A DNA stretch of 15,158 nt from Methylibium sp031393925 (GCF_031393925.1 NZ_JANMWL010000259.1:1-15158), one strand, 5' to 3'; shown: positions 1 to 6,582, counted from the first letter of the stretch. Made by a program: numbers and translations. Notes: generated by a model not told the origin, from the letters alone.

Positions 1-1
1 G

Positions 2-70
2 TTCGAGGAGATTGGCCCCGGCAACAGCGACACCTACATCGTCAGGGGTCATCTTAAGCACCAAGATTAG
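2..70 (+). CDS. Possible 3' end of an unidentified gene (cut by the window edge)
   Basis: Frame 2 of the plus strand reads 22 sense codons and then TAG at 68-70. The peptide ends TYIVRGHLKHQD and has a natural-looking composition, so it may be the last part of a gene that begins outside the window. I do not recognise the family. The opposite strand is also open across this stretch, from about 320 down to base 1, but without a convincing start, so the plus-strand reading is only preferred and not proven. Confidence 0.3.
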   Translation, partial: FEEIGPGNSDTYIVRGHLKHQD

Positions 71-400
71 TCGTCGGCGAGCGGATAGGCAGTTCAACGC
101 ATTCTTCGCGCCCGCTGGCCGCGAGAGGCGGCACCCGGCGCGTGAGCGCAAGCTTCCGGATCGACAGCGGTCTAAGTGCGAGCCGATGACCTCTAGGACA
201 GGCGCATCCGAGGGGTACCTTGCAGTCGCCTCCGGGGCGAGGACCGCCAGATGAAATGCCAGGAAGCTGCCCTTCGCCAACGGCTGGAACTGGCCGAGAA
301 CGGCTCGCCAACAGTCTTACCGGGAGCCGCCACACGAACTGCTGTTCAGCCGCGATCCGCTTGCTGCTGTGACGCAGCAAGCTTTGGCGTGTGGTGCGCG
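71..400. other. Non-coding or degenerate stretch with nothing recognisable
   Basis: These 330 bases hold open frames on both strands, as expected from the high G+C content. None has both a plausible ribosome binding site and a recognisable protein. The stretch lies just upstream of IS66 debris and may be further degraded mobile-element or host sequence. I found no clear inverted repeat, promoter or RNA gene in it. Confidence 0.4.
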
Positions 401-547
401 GCGCGGCGCCTGAACGCCGGCCGCTTCGTGTGGCCACGCGACATGGCGCCCGGCGCCGCACCGATGACGCTGACTCAGCTGCAGTTCGACGCCCTCGGTC
501 TGCCGTGGCAGCGGCTGGAGCACATGCGCGTCATCTCACGCATGTGA
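401..547 (+). pseudogene. tnpB: IS66 family TnpB (Orf2) remnant, C-terminal part
   Basis: The reading frame ending at TGA 545-547 carries RRLNAGRFVWPRD, then MTLTQLQFDALGLPWQRLEH. This is the typical C-terminus of the small IS66 accessory protein TnpB, which usually has about 115 residues. Only some 48 residues remain. The N-terminal half cannot be recognised: upstream codons in the same frame do not look like TnpB. Compared with the usual pattern, where two more residues lie between DAL and GLPWQR, there seems to be a small in-frame deletion. TnpB is required for IS66 transposition, but its biochemical role is not settled. The fragment has no start signal and is not expected to be functional. 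Confidence 0.65.
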
Positions 548-617
548 GTCGGGCTTGCGCCACGCGGCAATTGGCGCAAGCGAGCGGCTGGACGTCGTGC
601 CGGCGCAGTTCTTCGTC
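401..617 (+). mobile_element. Degenerate, internally deleted IS66-family insertion sequence remnant
   Basis: Two IS66 protein fragments lie in the correct order on the plus strand: the C-terminal end of TnpB (401-547), then an internal piece of TnpC (570-617). The start of TnpC and nearly all of its catalytic region are missing, so the element is dead. Resemblance to IS66 stops at about 617, where the last codons of the fragment run into the start of a minus-strand gene. No terminal inverted repeats or target duplication could be identified. Family assignment rests on remembered TnpB and TnpC motifs. Confidence 0.65.
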
Positions 618-638
618 CTGTGATGCGGCGGAGTGCAT
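531..638 (-). pseudogene. Truncated fifth catabolic enzyme gene of the operon (only the first codons survive)
   Basis: Directly after the dehydrogenase stop, the minus strand shows an AAGGAG ribosome binding site, a 6-base spacer and ATG at 638-636. The native codons read MHSAASQ (638-618). From 617 downwards the sequence is the reverse complement of the IS66 TnpC fragment, so the remaining 28 codons, ending at TGA 533-531, are fortuitous. The start has the same ribosome binding site style as the other operon genes and lies 21 bases after the previous stop, so it was very likely another member of the aromatic operon. Its family cannot be told from seven residues. An alternative is a genuine 35-residue peptide, which I consider unlikely because most of it is antisense to transposase sequence. 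Confidence 0.5.
570..623 (+). pseudogene. tnpC: IS66 family transposase (TnpC) internal fragment
   Basis: The frame from 570 reads IGASERLDVVPAQFFV, then one codon and TGA at 621-623. This matches the segment of IS66 TnpC that precedes the zinc-binding Cys-rich part, where family members read roughly SE-x-LD-V-x-PA-x-FFV-x-RH. Only 16 residues of about 500 survive. The DDE catalytic domain is absent. Only 22 bases separate it from the TnpB stop, so the first part of TnpC, normally well over 100 codons, has been deleted. The two terminal codons (618-623) belong to the adjoining host sequence rather than to the transposase. Confidence 0.6.
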
Positions 639-659
639 GGCGTTCTCCTTGTCAAAGCA

Positions 660-1772
660 TCAATGCATGATCACCACGTTGGTGAAACCGCCGCTGCGCT
701 GGTCGATCGCATCCAGCGCCTCGTTGACGCGCTCGAGTGGGAAACGCTCATGCTCGAACACCCCGAGGTTCAATATGCCCGCGTGCGCCATTGCAGCCAT
801 GTCCTGCCCTTCCGCGGTCGTGAACCACAGTGAGCCGATGTAGGATTTCTGCAGGCACATCAACGGGAAGGGCTCGAGCGGAATGGGGTCGGCAACGCCG
901 CCGATGTTGATCGCCTTGCCGCCGCGGCGCAGCGCGTTAAACGAATCGAGCACCGTGGACACCGGCGCGTTGGGACCTAGCGCTTCGATCAGCGCGTCCA
1001 CGCCATATCCACCCGTCGCGTCCATCACGATCTCTGCAGTGGGTCGTTCCCCCAGCGCAATGGGCACGATGCGCGCCGGGTCGAGTTGATGGAGCCTGTC
1101 GAGCACCGCCTTGTTGCGTCCTGTCGCGAAGACCTTGGCCGCACCCATCGCCAATGCGAGGATGACCGCACCCAAGCCCAGCGTGCCGGTCGCGCCGTCG
1201 ATCAGCACCGTCTGGCCGGCGGAAAACTGCGCCTTGCGCAGCGCCGAGTAAGCGGTACCGAGATAGCCGAAGCGAGCGCCTTCCTCGAAGCTGATGCTGT
1301 CGGGCAGCTTCACCAGGTTGGCGGCCGGGGCCGTCAGGTACTGACCAAAGCCACCGTACGGATAGTCCTCGTAGATCTGTTTCGATCCGGGGCCGAAGCC
1401 GAAGTAGCCCTGGAACGTGTAGGCCGTGCAGTTGATGTGGTCGCCGCGCCGGCATGCAAGGCAACTTCCGCACGACAGGCCCGGGTTCACATACACCCGG
1501 TCGCCGGGCTTGATGTCCGCACGCACCTGGCTGCCCACCTGAGCCACGACCCCGGCCGAGTCGAGGCCGTAGATCGCAGGCAGCGTGGGCAGCGGCAGGA
1601 AAGGGAACCACTTCGGATAGTTGGTCACCACGTTGCGCAGGTTCGGCACCACGCCAGCGGCCTTTACTTCGACGAGGACGTCGGTGGGGCGGACTTCGGG
1701 CACCGGGATGGTGTCGACCTGGAACGGATCACCGATCTTGTGCAGGCGCGCTGCACGCATCATCTTGGTCAT
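660..1772 (-). CDS. Medium-chain dehydrogenase/reductase (zinc-type alcohol dehydrogenase family) lacking catalytic zinc ligands
   Basis: A 370-residue MDR-superfamily oxidoreductase. The N-terminal GroES-like domain (about 7-150) keeps the structural zinc lobe C101, C104, C107 and C115 in the usual C-x2-C-x2-C-x7-C spacing. The cofactor domain follows, with GATGTLGLGA at 193-202. The catalytic zinc site looks lost. Where relatives have a Cys-His pair after the AG at 39-40 this protein has VVPN, and the usual GHE reads GLD at 69-71. The third Cys near 169 is also missing. The second beta strand ends ATGRN (216-220) without an acidic residue, which hints at NADPH. The start is chosen for AAAGGAG upstream of the ATG; a longer frame reaches 1886 but has no homologous look. 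It is the last intact gene of the aromatic operon, 59 bases after mhpC. Its substrate is unknown; zinc-independent reduction is inferred. Confidence 0.85.
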   Translation of the reverse strand: MTKMMRAARLHKIGDPFQVDTIPVPEVRPTDVLVEVKAAGVVPNLRNVVTNYPKWFPFLPLPTLPAIYGLDSAGVVAQVGSQVRADIKPGDRVYVNPGLSCGSCLACRRGDHINCTAYTFQGYFGFGPGSKQIYEDYPYGGFGQYLTAPAANLVKLPDSISFEEGARFGYLGTAYSALRKAQFSAGQTVLIDGATGTLGLGAVILALAMGAAKVFATGRNKAVLDRLHQLDPARIVPIALGERPTAEIVMDATGGYGVDALIEALGPNAPVSTVLDSFNALRRGGKAINIGGVADPIPLEPFPLMCLQKSYIGSLWFTTAEGQDMAAMAHAGILNLGVFEHERFPLERVNEALDAIDQRSGGFTNVVIMH

Positions 1773-1831
1773 GCTTGTCTCCTTTGTGGTGTTGGGAAGT
1801 TGACCGGACTGCGACGACCGGCCGAGAGGGA

Positions 1832-2713
1832 TCAGTGCGCCAGAAAGTCCAGCACCAAGCGGTTGAACTTGTCGGCGTGCTCCCACTGCGCCCAGTGGCC
1901 GCAGCGGCTGAATACGTGCAGCTCCGCGTCCTGCAACCCCGCCAACAGGCGCAGGCCCACGTCCAGCGGCACGAAACGGTCGTCGCGGCCCCAGATCAAG
2001 AGGGCTGGCGAAGCGATCTCGCCGAGGCGGTGGCCCACATCGGGGAACTGCTTCGGGTTGGCATCAGCGCTCTTGACGAAGTTCTCCAGGTGATCGCGGC
2101 GCGTGAGCATGTTGTCCAGCCGGGTCTGGAAGAGCTCCTCCGTCAGGTTGGTCGTGTCGTACACGAACACGTTCATCATGCGCTTGAGGTTTTCAATCGT
2201 GGGTGCGCGATAGAGCGCCCCGATGAGCTTGATGCCCTCGGTGGGCATCGGCACAAACGGGCTGACACCGCCCGTGCCTCCGCCCATGAGCACCAGTTTC
2301 CCCACCCGCTCAGGGTTGGCCAGCGTGAACGCCACCGCGCTGTGCCCACCCATCGAGTTGCCGATCAGGTGCACCTTGTCCAAGCCGATGGCGTCCATCA
2401 GCCCTTTGAGGGCGCGCGCGTTGAGATCGGAGCGTGATCCGGTGCAGACCACGGGATCACTCTTGCTCCAACCCGGACAGTCCATCAGAACGACGCGGTA
2501 GCCCGCAGCCACCAGCGGCTCGACGTTGCGGTTGAAGTTGGCCCAGCCGCTGGCGCCGGGACCCGAGCCGTGAAGCATCACGACGGTCTCGTCGCCGCTG
2601 CCGGCGTCGTTGTAGTGCAACTGCAGGTCGAGCTCGCCTTCCTTGATGTGAACGAAACGGCTGGTGGCGGATTCGGTGATGGCGGTGTCGGTGGTGGAAA
2701 TGCGGGCGTCCAT
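1832..2713 (-). CDS. mhpC: 2-hydroxy-6-oxonona-2,4-dienedioate hydrolase-type C-C hydrolase (MhpC/BphD family)
   Basis: A 293-residue alpha/beta hydrolase that splits the carbon-carbon bond of meta ring-cleavage products, giving 2-hydroxypenta-2,4-dienoate and an acid. The oxyanion segment HGSGPGASGWANF is at 48-60, and the nucleophile elbow GNSMGG places Ser120. WGRDDRFVPLD (241-251) gives Asp245 and CGHWAQWEHAD (271-281) gives His273. Arg198 and Trp274 match residues conserved in BphD, and the spacing between triad members equals that of BphD. It resembles E. coli MhpC over its whole length, including the stretch SRSDLNAR and the stretch RRDHLENFVKS. The start has an AGGAG site (minus strand of 2719-2723) 5 bases from the ATG; longer upstream codons run into mhpB. 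It follows mhpB by 20 bases and is probably cytoplasmic. The exact substrate depends on the unusual hydroxylase upstream. Confidence 0.93.
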   Translation of the reverse strand: MDARISTTDTAITESATSRFVHIKEGELDLQLHYNDAGSGDETVVMLHGSGPGASGWANFNRNVEPLVAAGYRVVLMDCPGWSKSDPVVCTGSRSDLNARALKGLMDAIGLDKVHLIGNSMGGHSAVAFTLANPERVGKLVLMGGGTGGVSPFVPMPTEGIKLIGALYRAPTIENLKRMMNVFVYDTTNLTEELFQTRLDNMLTRRDHLENFVKSADANPKQFPDVGHRLGEIASPALLIWGRDDRFVPLDVGLRLLAGLQDAELHVFSRCGHWAQWEHADKFNRLVLDFLAH

Positions 2714-2733
2714 GGTGTCTCCTGTGTCTGCTG

Positions 2734-3687
2734 TCAATAGGGCTGCTTCAGCAACATCAGGCCGAAGCCGGCGATGTATTCGGGAATGGCCTGGTAGTGG
2801 CGCAAGGTGCATGGCAGCGCGCGGTCGATGGGCAGCGCGCAGCGCGCCACGAGCCAGCTCTTGGACTCGTGGCCCGAGAGGCCTGCCTCCCGCTCGATGC
2901 TGTCCTCGCCGATCGCGCACAGCGCATCCAGGGCGGCGGCGCCTTCGGCCAGCGCGTCCATCCAGCGGCGGTCCCACGGTGGGTTGAGCGGCTTCATCGA
3001 GCTGTCGCCCGCGGCCAGTGCGCGGCCCGCGGCCATCACGCGCTGCGTCTTGGCCTCGCGCTCGGCCGGCGTGGGCTCGCTTCTCGCGGTGATGCGCTCG
3101 CGCACGGCCGCGTCGGGGTGTGACAGCGTGGGCACCGGTGGGTCGTGCGACAAACCGCCCGAGCCGATGAGCAGCGTGCGCCGCGGCTCACCGTCGAGAA
3201 AGCGGCCGATGGCCTGGCCCAGCGCGCGGCAGCGCCGCAGCCGCGGGATGCCCGGCTGCGCCACCGCGTTAAGGAAGATCGGCAGCACCGGCGGCGTATC
3301 CAGGCCACCCCACAGCAGCTGCAGCGGCTGCGCGAAGCCGTGGTCCACCTGCATGCGGCGCGAGACGGCGATGTCGAAGTCCTCGTCCATCAGTCGCGCG
3401 ACCAGCGCGAGCGCTGCGTCGGCATCCACGTTGAGCTGTCCCGGCGGCGTGAGGTAGTCACCCACCGAGCGCGCCTGCGTGCCAATGCAAAACGGCGGCA
3501 TCAGCTCGTTAAAGAAGCCGTTGTAGTGGTCCGGCGCCACCAGCACCACCAGCTCCGGCGCGAAGGCCTGCACCTGTTCGCGCGCCATGGTTATGGCGGC
3601 TTGCAGCTCGCGCTCCACCGCCGGCGCCACGGGGTTGAGCCCCATCAGCGGCGAGTGCGACATGCCGAGAAAGGCGCGTTCCATCAT
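2734..3687 (-). CDS. mhpB: MhpB-type extradiol catechol dioxygenase (2,3-dihydroxyphenylpropionate 1,2-dioxygenase family, class III)
   Basis: A 317-residue, iron(II)-dependent, LigB-superfamily ring-cleavage dioxygenase that opens a 3-substituted catechol next to the hydroxyls. Length and sequence follow E. coli MhpB (314 residues). The N-terminus has MSHSPL with His11, followed by APDHYNGFF (51-59, His54), MQVDHGFAQPL (112-122, His116) and GSGGLSHDPPVP (175-186, His181). His116 and His181 correspond to the conserved catalytic histidines H115 and H179 of MhpB. The C-terminal IPEYIAGFG is also typical. The start ATGATG overlaps the TGA of the preceding hydroxylase gene (ATGA overlap, 3684-3687), with GGAG a few bases upstream, so translation is coupled. 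The second ATG at 3684 is an equally possible start. Its substrate is a catechol made by the TfdB-like enzyme; which one is not known. Confidence 0.93.
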   Translation of the reverse strand: MMERAFLGMSHSPLMGLNPVAPAVERELQAAITMAREQVQAFAPELVVLVAPDHYNGFFNELMPPFCIGTQARSVGDYLTPPGQLNVDADAALALVARLMDEDFDIAVSRRMQVDHGFAQPLQLLWGGLDTPPVLPIFLNAVAQPGIPRLRRCRALGQAIGRFLDGEPRRTLLIGSGGLSHDPPVPTLSHPDAAVRERITARSEPTPAEREAKTQRVMAAGRALAAGDSSMKPLNPPWDRRWMDALAEGAAALDALCAIGEDSIEREAGLSGHESKSWLVARCALPIDRALPCTLRHYQAIPEYIAGFGLMLLKQPY

Positions 3688-5459
3688 GTCGACTCCGACG
3701 CCGGGGACGTCCGGTCGAGGAGCGAGGCCAGGGCCTGCTCGAGCTCGCGCTTCGCCTGTGCGACGTCGTCCGCACCGCGATGGTGGCGCCAGGCCACGAC
3801 ACCATCGGGTCGCACCAGGAGGGCACCTGCTTCCTCGATCTCGCGCATCGCATGCCAGCTGCAGTAGGAGTCTTGCGCACCCGGCATTCCGATGACCACG
3901 GTCCGCAGGAACGGCAGGCTCAGCTTCTGCGCTGCATCGACCCACGCCTGGCCGGCGATGCCAGTGACCAGCGAGACCTTGCCCTTGCCGACCAGGTCCA
4001 GCGTGGAGACACGGCGGCCGTCCTGGCCCACCAGCCAGACGTGGGGCAGCTTGGCACCGGGCCGGGTCGTGGGCTGCACGAAAAGCTGCGGGTCCCGCTT
4101 CCAGATCTCCTCGGCCCCGTCGGGGTCCGGGATGATGGCCTCGGACACGCAACGTTGGTTGAGCTCGACACCCTGGGCGTTGAATTCGTAGTTCTTCAAC
4201 TTCAGGGCCTCGGCCAGCGCGGAGCGGCGGGCCACGCCCTCCGGCCCGGGATCGGCCAGCCTTTCGCGCCCGGCCGCCACGGGATCCGGCGCGTCCGCAT
4301 CGCGGAAGGTCCGGTTCAGCGGGGCGTAGTCGAGCCGGGATTGGTTGGCGCGCGCCACGATCTGCGCGCCCACCGGCGCTCGCTCCAGGGTGTAGGAGTC
4401 CAGCAGCCGCTCACCGGCGTGCCCCTTCACCACGAACGCGAGCTTCCAGGCCAGGTTGAAGGCGTCCTGTATGCAGGTGTTCGAGCCAAGACCGCTTGAA
4501 GGCGGATGGCGGTGCACGGCGTCCCCGCCGCAGAAGACGCGTCCGCTGGAGTAGACGGGCGCATGCGCCTGGTTGACGTACCAGACGGACGTGCTGTCGA
4601 TCTCGATCTTCAGCTCCGGATCGCCCACCATGATGCGCACCCTGCGCTTGACTTCGTCGGGAGAAAAGTCGGGCTCGCCCTTGGCCATGTCGAAGCCCCA
4701 GCCGGCGATCCATTGCTTCCACGGCTCGATGACACGCAGCAGCCCCATGCCGATCTCGCCGAACGCCGCGTTGGACGTGACGATCCAATAGAGGATGCTC
4801 GGCCGGTGGGCCACGTAGCGGGACAGGTCGGCACGAAAGAGCACATACGCCGTGGCGGCACGGGCCAGCTGACCCTCCAGCTTCAGGCCCGCATCGTCCA
4901 TGACCTTGGACTTGGCACCGTCTGCACCGACGAGGTAGCGCGCCCGCAACGAATACTCACGGCCGCACTGCAGGTCACGCAGCGTTACGGTCACGCCGGT
5001 GGCGTCCTGCACGTGTCCCAGGTACTCGGTATTGAAGGAGAAGACTGCGCCGCGCGCGGCCGCGTTCTTCACCAGCAGCGGCTCCATCTTGTTCTGGGGC
5101 AGGTCCAGCATCGAGCAGGGGCTGCCCTGCAGGTAGTCACCGATGCGCTCGTCGCCGGTGCCCCATGTGCGCAATCGCGCGATCTCGGGGCCGGCCAAGC
5201 TGGTGGTGAAGAGGGTATCGCCCATCCACTCCCACGGGGTCGCATCGCGCCGCGCTTCCTGCTCCAGGCCGAGGTCACGAAGAACCTCCACGGCGCGCTG
5301 GTTAGTGATGTGCGCACGCGGTGTGCTGGCGGTCCAGTTGTAGCGGTTGACCACATGCACACGCACGCCGTAGCTGGCCAGGGCCAGTGCAGTGGTTGCG
5401 CCCATGGGGCCGGTCCCCACCACCAGGACGTCGGTTTGAAACGGTTCAGGCTGCGCCAT
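3684..5459 (-). CDS. FAD-dependent phenol hydroxylase, 2,4-dichlorophenol 6-monooxygenase (TfdB) type
   Basis: A 591-residue class A flavoprotein monooxygenase that adds a hydroxyl ortho to an existing phenolic hydroxyl, using NAD(P)H and oxygen. The Rossmann motif VVGTGPMGATTA is at 13-24, followed by NRYNWTASTPRAHITNQR (38-55), which is characteristic of TfdB and unlike E. coli MhpA. The DG motif YLVGADGAKSKV is at 175-186 and the GD motif FCGGDAVHRHPP at 309-320, continuing into GLGSNTCIQDAFNLAWKLA. The C-terminal thioredoxin-like domain begins near TTRPGAKLPHVWL. TfdB proteins are about the same length (590-600). The start has AGGAG six bases before the ATG. It follows the binding-protein gene by 19 bases and overlaps mhpB by 4. 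It takes the position MhpA has in mhp operons. The true substrate, chlorinated or not, cannot be read from the sequence. Confidence 0.9.
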   Translation of the reverse strand: MAQPEPFQTDVLVVGTGPMGATTALALASYGVRVHVVNRYNWTASTPRAHITNQRAVEVLRDLGLEQEARRDATPWEWMGDTLFTTSLAGPEIARLRTWGTGDERIGDYLQGSPCSMLDLPQNKMEPLLVKNAAARGAVFSFNTEYLGHVQDATGVTVTLRDLQCGREYSLRARYLVGADGAKSKVMDDAGLKLEGQLARAATAYVLFRADLSRYVAHRPSILYWIVTSNAAFGEIGMGLLRVIEPWKQWIAGWGFDMAKGEPDFSPDEVKRRVRIMVGDPELKIEIDSTSVWYVNQAHAPVYSSGRVFCGGDAVHRHPPSSGLGSNTCIQDAFNLAWKLAFVVKGHAGERLLDSYTLERAPVGAQIVARANQSRLDYAPLNRTFRDADAPDPVAAGRERLADPGPEGVARRSALAEALKLKNYEFNAQGVELNQRCVSEAIIPDPDGAEEIWKRDPQLFVQPTTRPGAKLPHVWLVGQDGRRVSTLDLVGKGKVSLVTGIAGQAWVDAAQKLSLPFLRTVVIGMPGAQDSYCSWHAMREIEEAGALLVRPDGVVAWRHHRGADDVAQAKRELEQALASLLDRTSPASEST

Positions 5460-5478
5460 GATTGCTCCTGCTGTCGAA

Positions 5479-6471
5479 CTACTTGACCGTGGCCTGGATC
5501 ACCGCACCGTAGGTGTCGATGTCCCGGCGCAGGCGCGCTGCGAGCTCGCTGGGCTCGGCGGGGTAAGGGTCGCCCGTGAGCGAAAACTTCTCCTTCATCT
5601 CCGGCAACTTGACCGCCGCGTTGAACTCTCGGGAGAGTCGATCGACGATCGGCTGGGGCGTTCCGGTGGGGGCGACCAGCATGAAGTAGTTCGTCACTTC
5701 GAGGCCAGGGAACCCACTCTCCGCAAGGGTCGGCACGGCGGGCAGAAGCGGGTGGCGGTTTGCCCCCAACGTGGCCAAAGGGATGAGCTTGCCGCTGCTG
5801 ATGTATTGCTGCGCAAAGTGGACCGGCATCAGCATGGTCTGGATCTGTCCGCCCAGCAGGTCACTTGCCGCAGGCGCGAGCCCCTTGTACGGCACGTCGA
5901 CGAAGTCGCCGCCGGTCAGCTTGCGCAACTGATGCATGTGCACGAACCAGGGGCTGCCCGGACCCATGGAGCCGAAGTTCACGCCCTTGCTGGTTTGCGT
6001 GTTGGACAACTGAACCAGTTCCTTCACGGAGCGCGCCGGCACCTTCGGGTGTACGACGAGTACCAGGGGAACCAGGGCCACGCCGGAAATCGGGACGAAG
6101 TCGCGTACCGCGTCGTACGGGACCTTGGCGCCAAGCAGTTCGCTGGCACGGGGCATCTTCCCGATGGCCTGGTTGATGGCATGCGAATCGGTCACCAGCC
6201 CGATCGTGTAGCCGTCCGCCGGAGCGCGCGCGACCATCTCGGTGCCGATGATCGTGGAGGCACCGGGCCGGTTGTCCACGATGACCATCTGCTTGAGGTT
6301 GGCCGAAACCACTGCAGCCAATGCGCGGGCAGCGGAGTCGGCGTTTCCGCCCGCCGGGTAAGGAACCACGATGCGGATCGGCTGCTTGGCGGGCCACTCC
6401 TGTGCCCAGCACGGGCTGGCGGCGAGCCCCAGTGCAGCGATGGCACAAAGGGCGCGTCGAGTGATGGTCAT
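5479..6471 (-). CDS. Bug-family periplasmic substrate-binding protein (TctC type)
   Basis: A 330-residue tripartite tricarboxylate transporter receptor of the Bug family, which binds organic acids in the periplasm. A Sec signal peptide is clear: MTITRR, a hydrophobic core, and a likely cut after CWA at residue 23. The mature start PIRIVVPYPAGGNADSAARA (31-50) and VDNRPGAST (65-73) are Bug hallmarks. The ATG at 6471 is preceded by AGGAG; codons further upstream up to 6597 read through the divergent promoter region and lack a signal sequence. It is the first gene of the operon, 19 bases before the hydroxylase. No TctA or TctB membrane components are nearby, which is common for Bug proteins in Burkholderiales. 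It probably captures the aromatic substrate or a related acid; the ligand is not identifiable here. Confidence 0.92.
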   Translation of the reverse strand: MTITRRALCAIAALGLAASPCWAQEWPAKQPIRIVVPYPAGGNADSAARALAAVVSANLKQMVIVDNRPGASTIIGTEMVARAPADGYTIGLVTDSHAINQAIGKMPRASELLGAKVPYDAVRDFVPISGVALVPLVLVVHPKVPARSVKELVQLSNTQTSKGVNFGSMGPGSPWFVHMHQLRKLTGGDFVDVPYKGLAPAASDLLGGQIQTMLMPVHFAQQYISSGKLIPLATLGANRHPLLPAVPTLAESGFPGLEVTNYFMLVAPTGTPQPIVDRLSREFNAAVKLPEMKEKFSLTGDPYPAEPSELAARLRRDIDTYGAVIQATVK

Positions 6472-6502
6472 CTTGTCTCCTGGACGGTGTGAGCTGAAGC
6501 TG

Positions 6503-6531
6503 TTCGCAGTTCGCTGCGCACGCTTCGCAGT
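6503..6531. repeat. Direct repeat TTCGCAGT with 21-bp period in the divergent promoter region
   Basis: TTCGCAGT occurs at 6503-6510 and again at 6524-6531, exactly 21 bases (two helical turns) apart. It lies between the operator candidate and the binding-protein start. It may be a second regulator site or simply chance. Confidence 0.3.
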
Positions 6532-6557
6532 GTCCGAGCGAGGAAGCCGGGCGTAAA
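6529..6557 (-). promoter_or_regulatory. Weak candidate promoter for the catabolic operon
   Basis: On the minus strand, TTTACG (6557-6552) and GACACT (6534-6529) are separated by 17 bases, a loose sigma-70 pair. Transcription would start near 6522, with the palindrome at 6561-6577 centred about 47 bases upstream. That is a plausible activator position for an MhpR-like protein. The -10 element is poor, as expected for an activator-dependent promoter, but chance is not excluded. Confidence 0.25.
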
Positions 6558-6560
6558 GTC

Positions 6561-6577
6561 GGTGCACAGAGTGCACC
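6561..6577. promoter_or_regulatory. Palindromic operator candidate for the IclR-type regulator
   Basis: GGTGCAC-AGA-GTGCACC is a perfect 7-3-7 inverted repeat lying between the divergent operon and the regulator gene, 20-36 bases before the regulator ATG. From memory, the E. coli MhpR operator is a 17-bp palindrome built on GGTGCAC half-sites, so the match in length and core is notable. Its position would allow activation of the minus-strand operon and autorepression of the regulator. Confidence 0.65.
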
Positions 6578-6582
6578 ACGCA

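Noticed and set aside
54..461. Minus-strand open frame of 135 codons at the left edge
   Set aside because: It is antisense to the TnpB remnant for part of its length, lacks a ribosome binding site and shows no known motif.
401..617. Active IS66 element
   Set aside because: Only about 48 TnpB and 16 TnpC residues remain, with the catalytic domain missing.
1086..2093. Plus-strand open frame of about 335 codons opposite the dehydrogenase and mhpC
   Set aside because: It spans two convincing minus-strand genes and their intergenic gap, and has no motif or ribosome binding site.
4506..5486. Plus-strand open frame of about 326 codons opposite the FAD hydroxylase
   Set aside because: Antisense shadow of a gene with clear FAD motifs; low-complexity, Val/Gly/His-rich product.
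5458..6492. Plus-strand open frame of about 344 codons opposite the Bug-family gene
   Set aside because: The minus strand encodes a protein with signal peptide and Bug motifs; the antisense frame has neither homology nor start signals.
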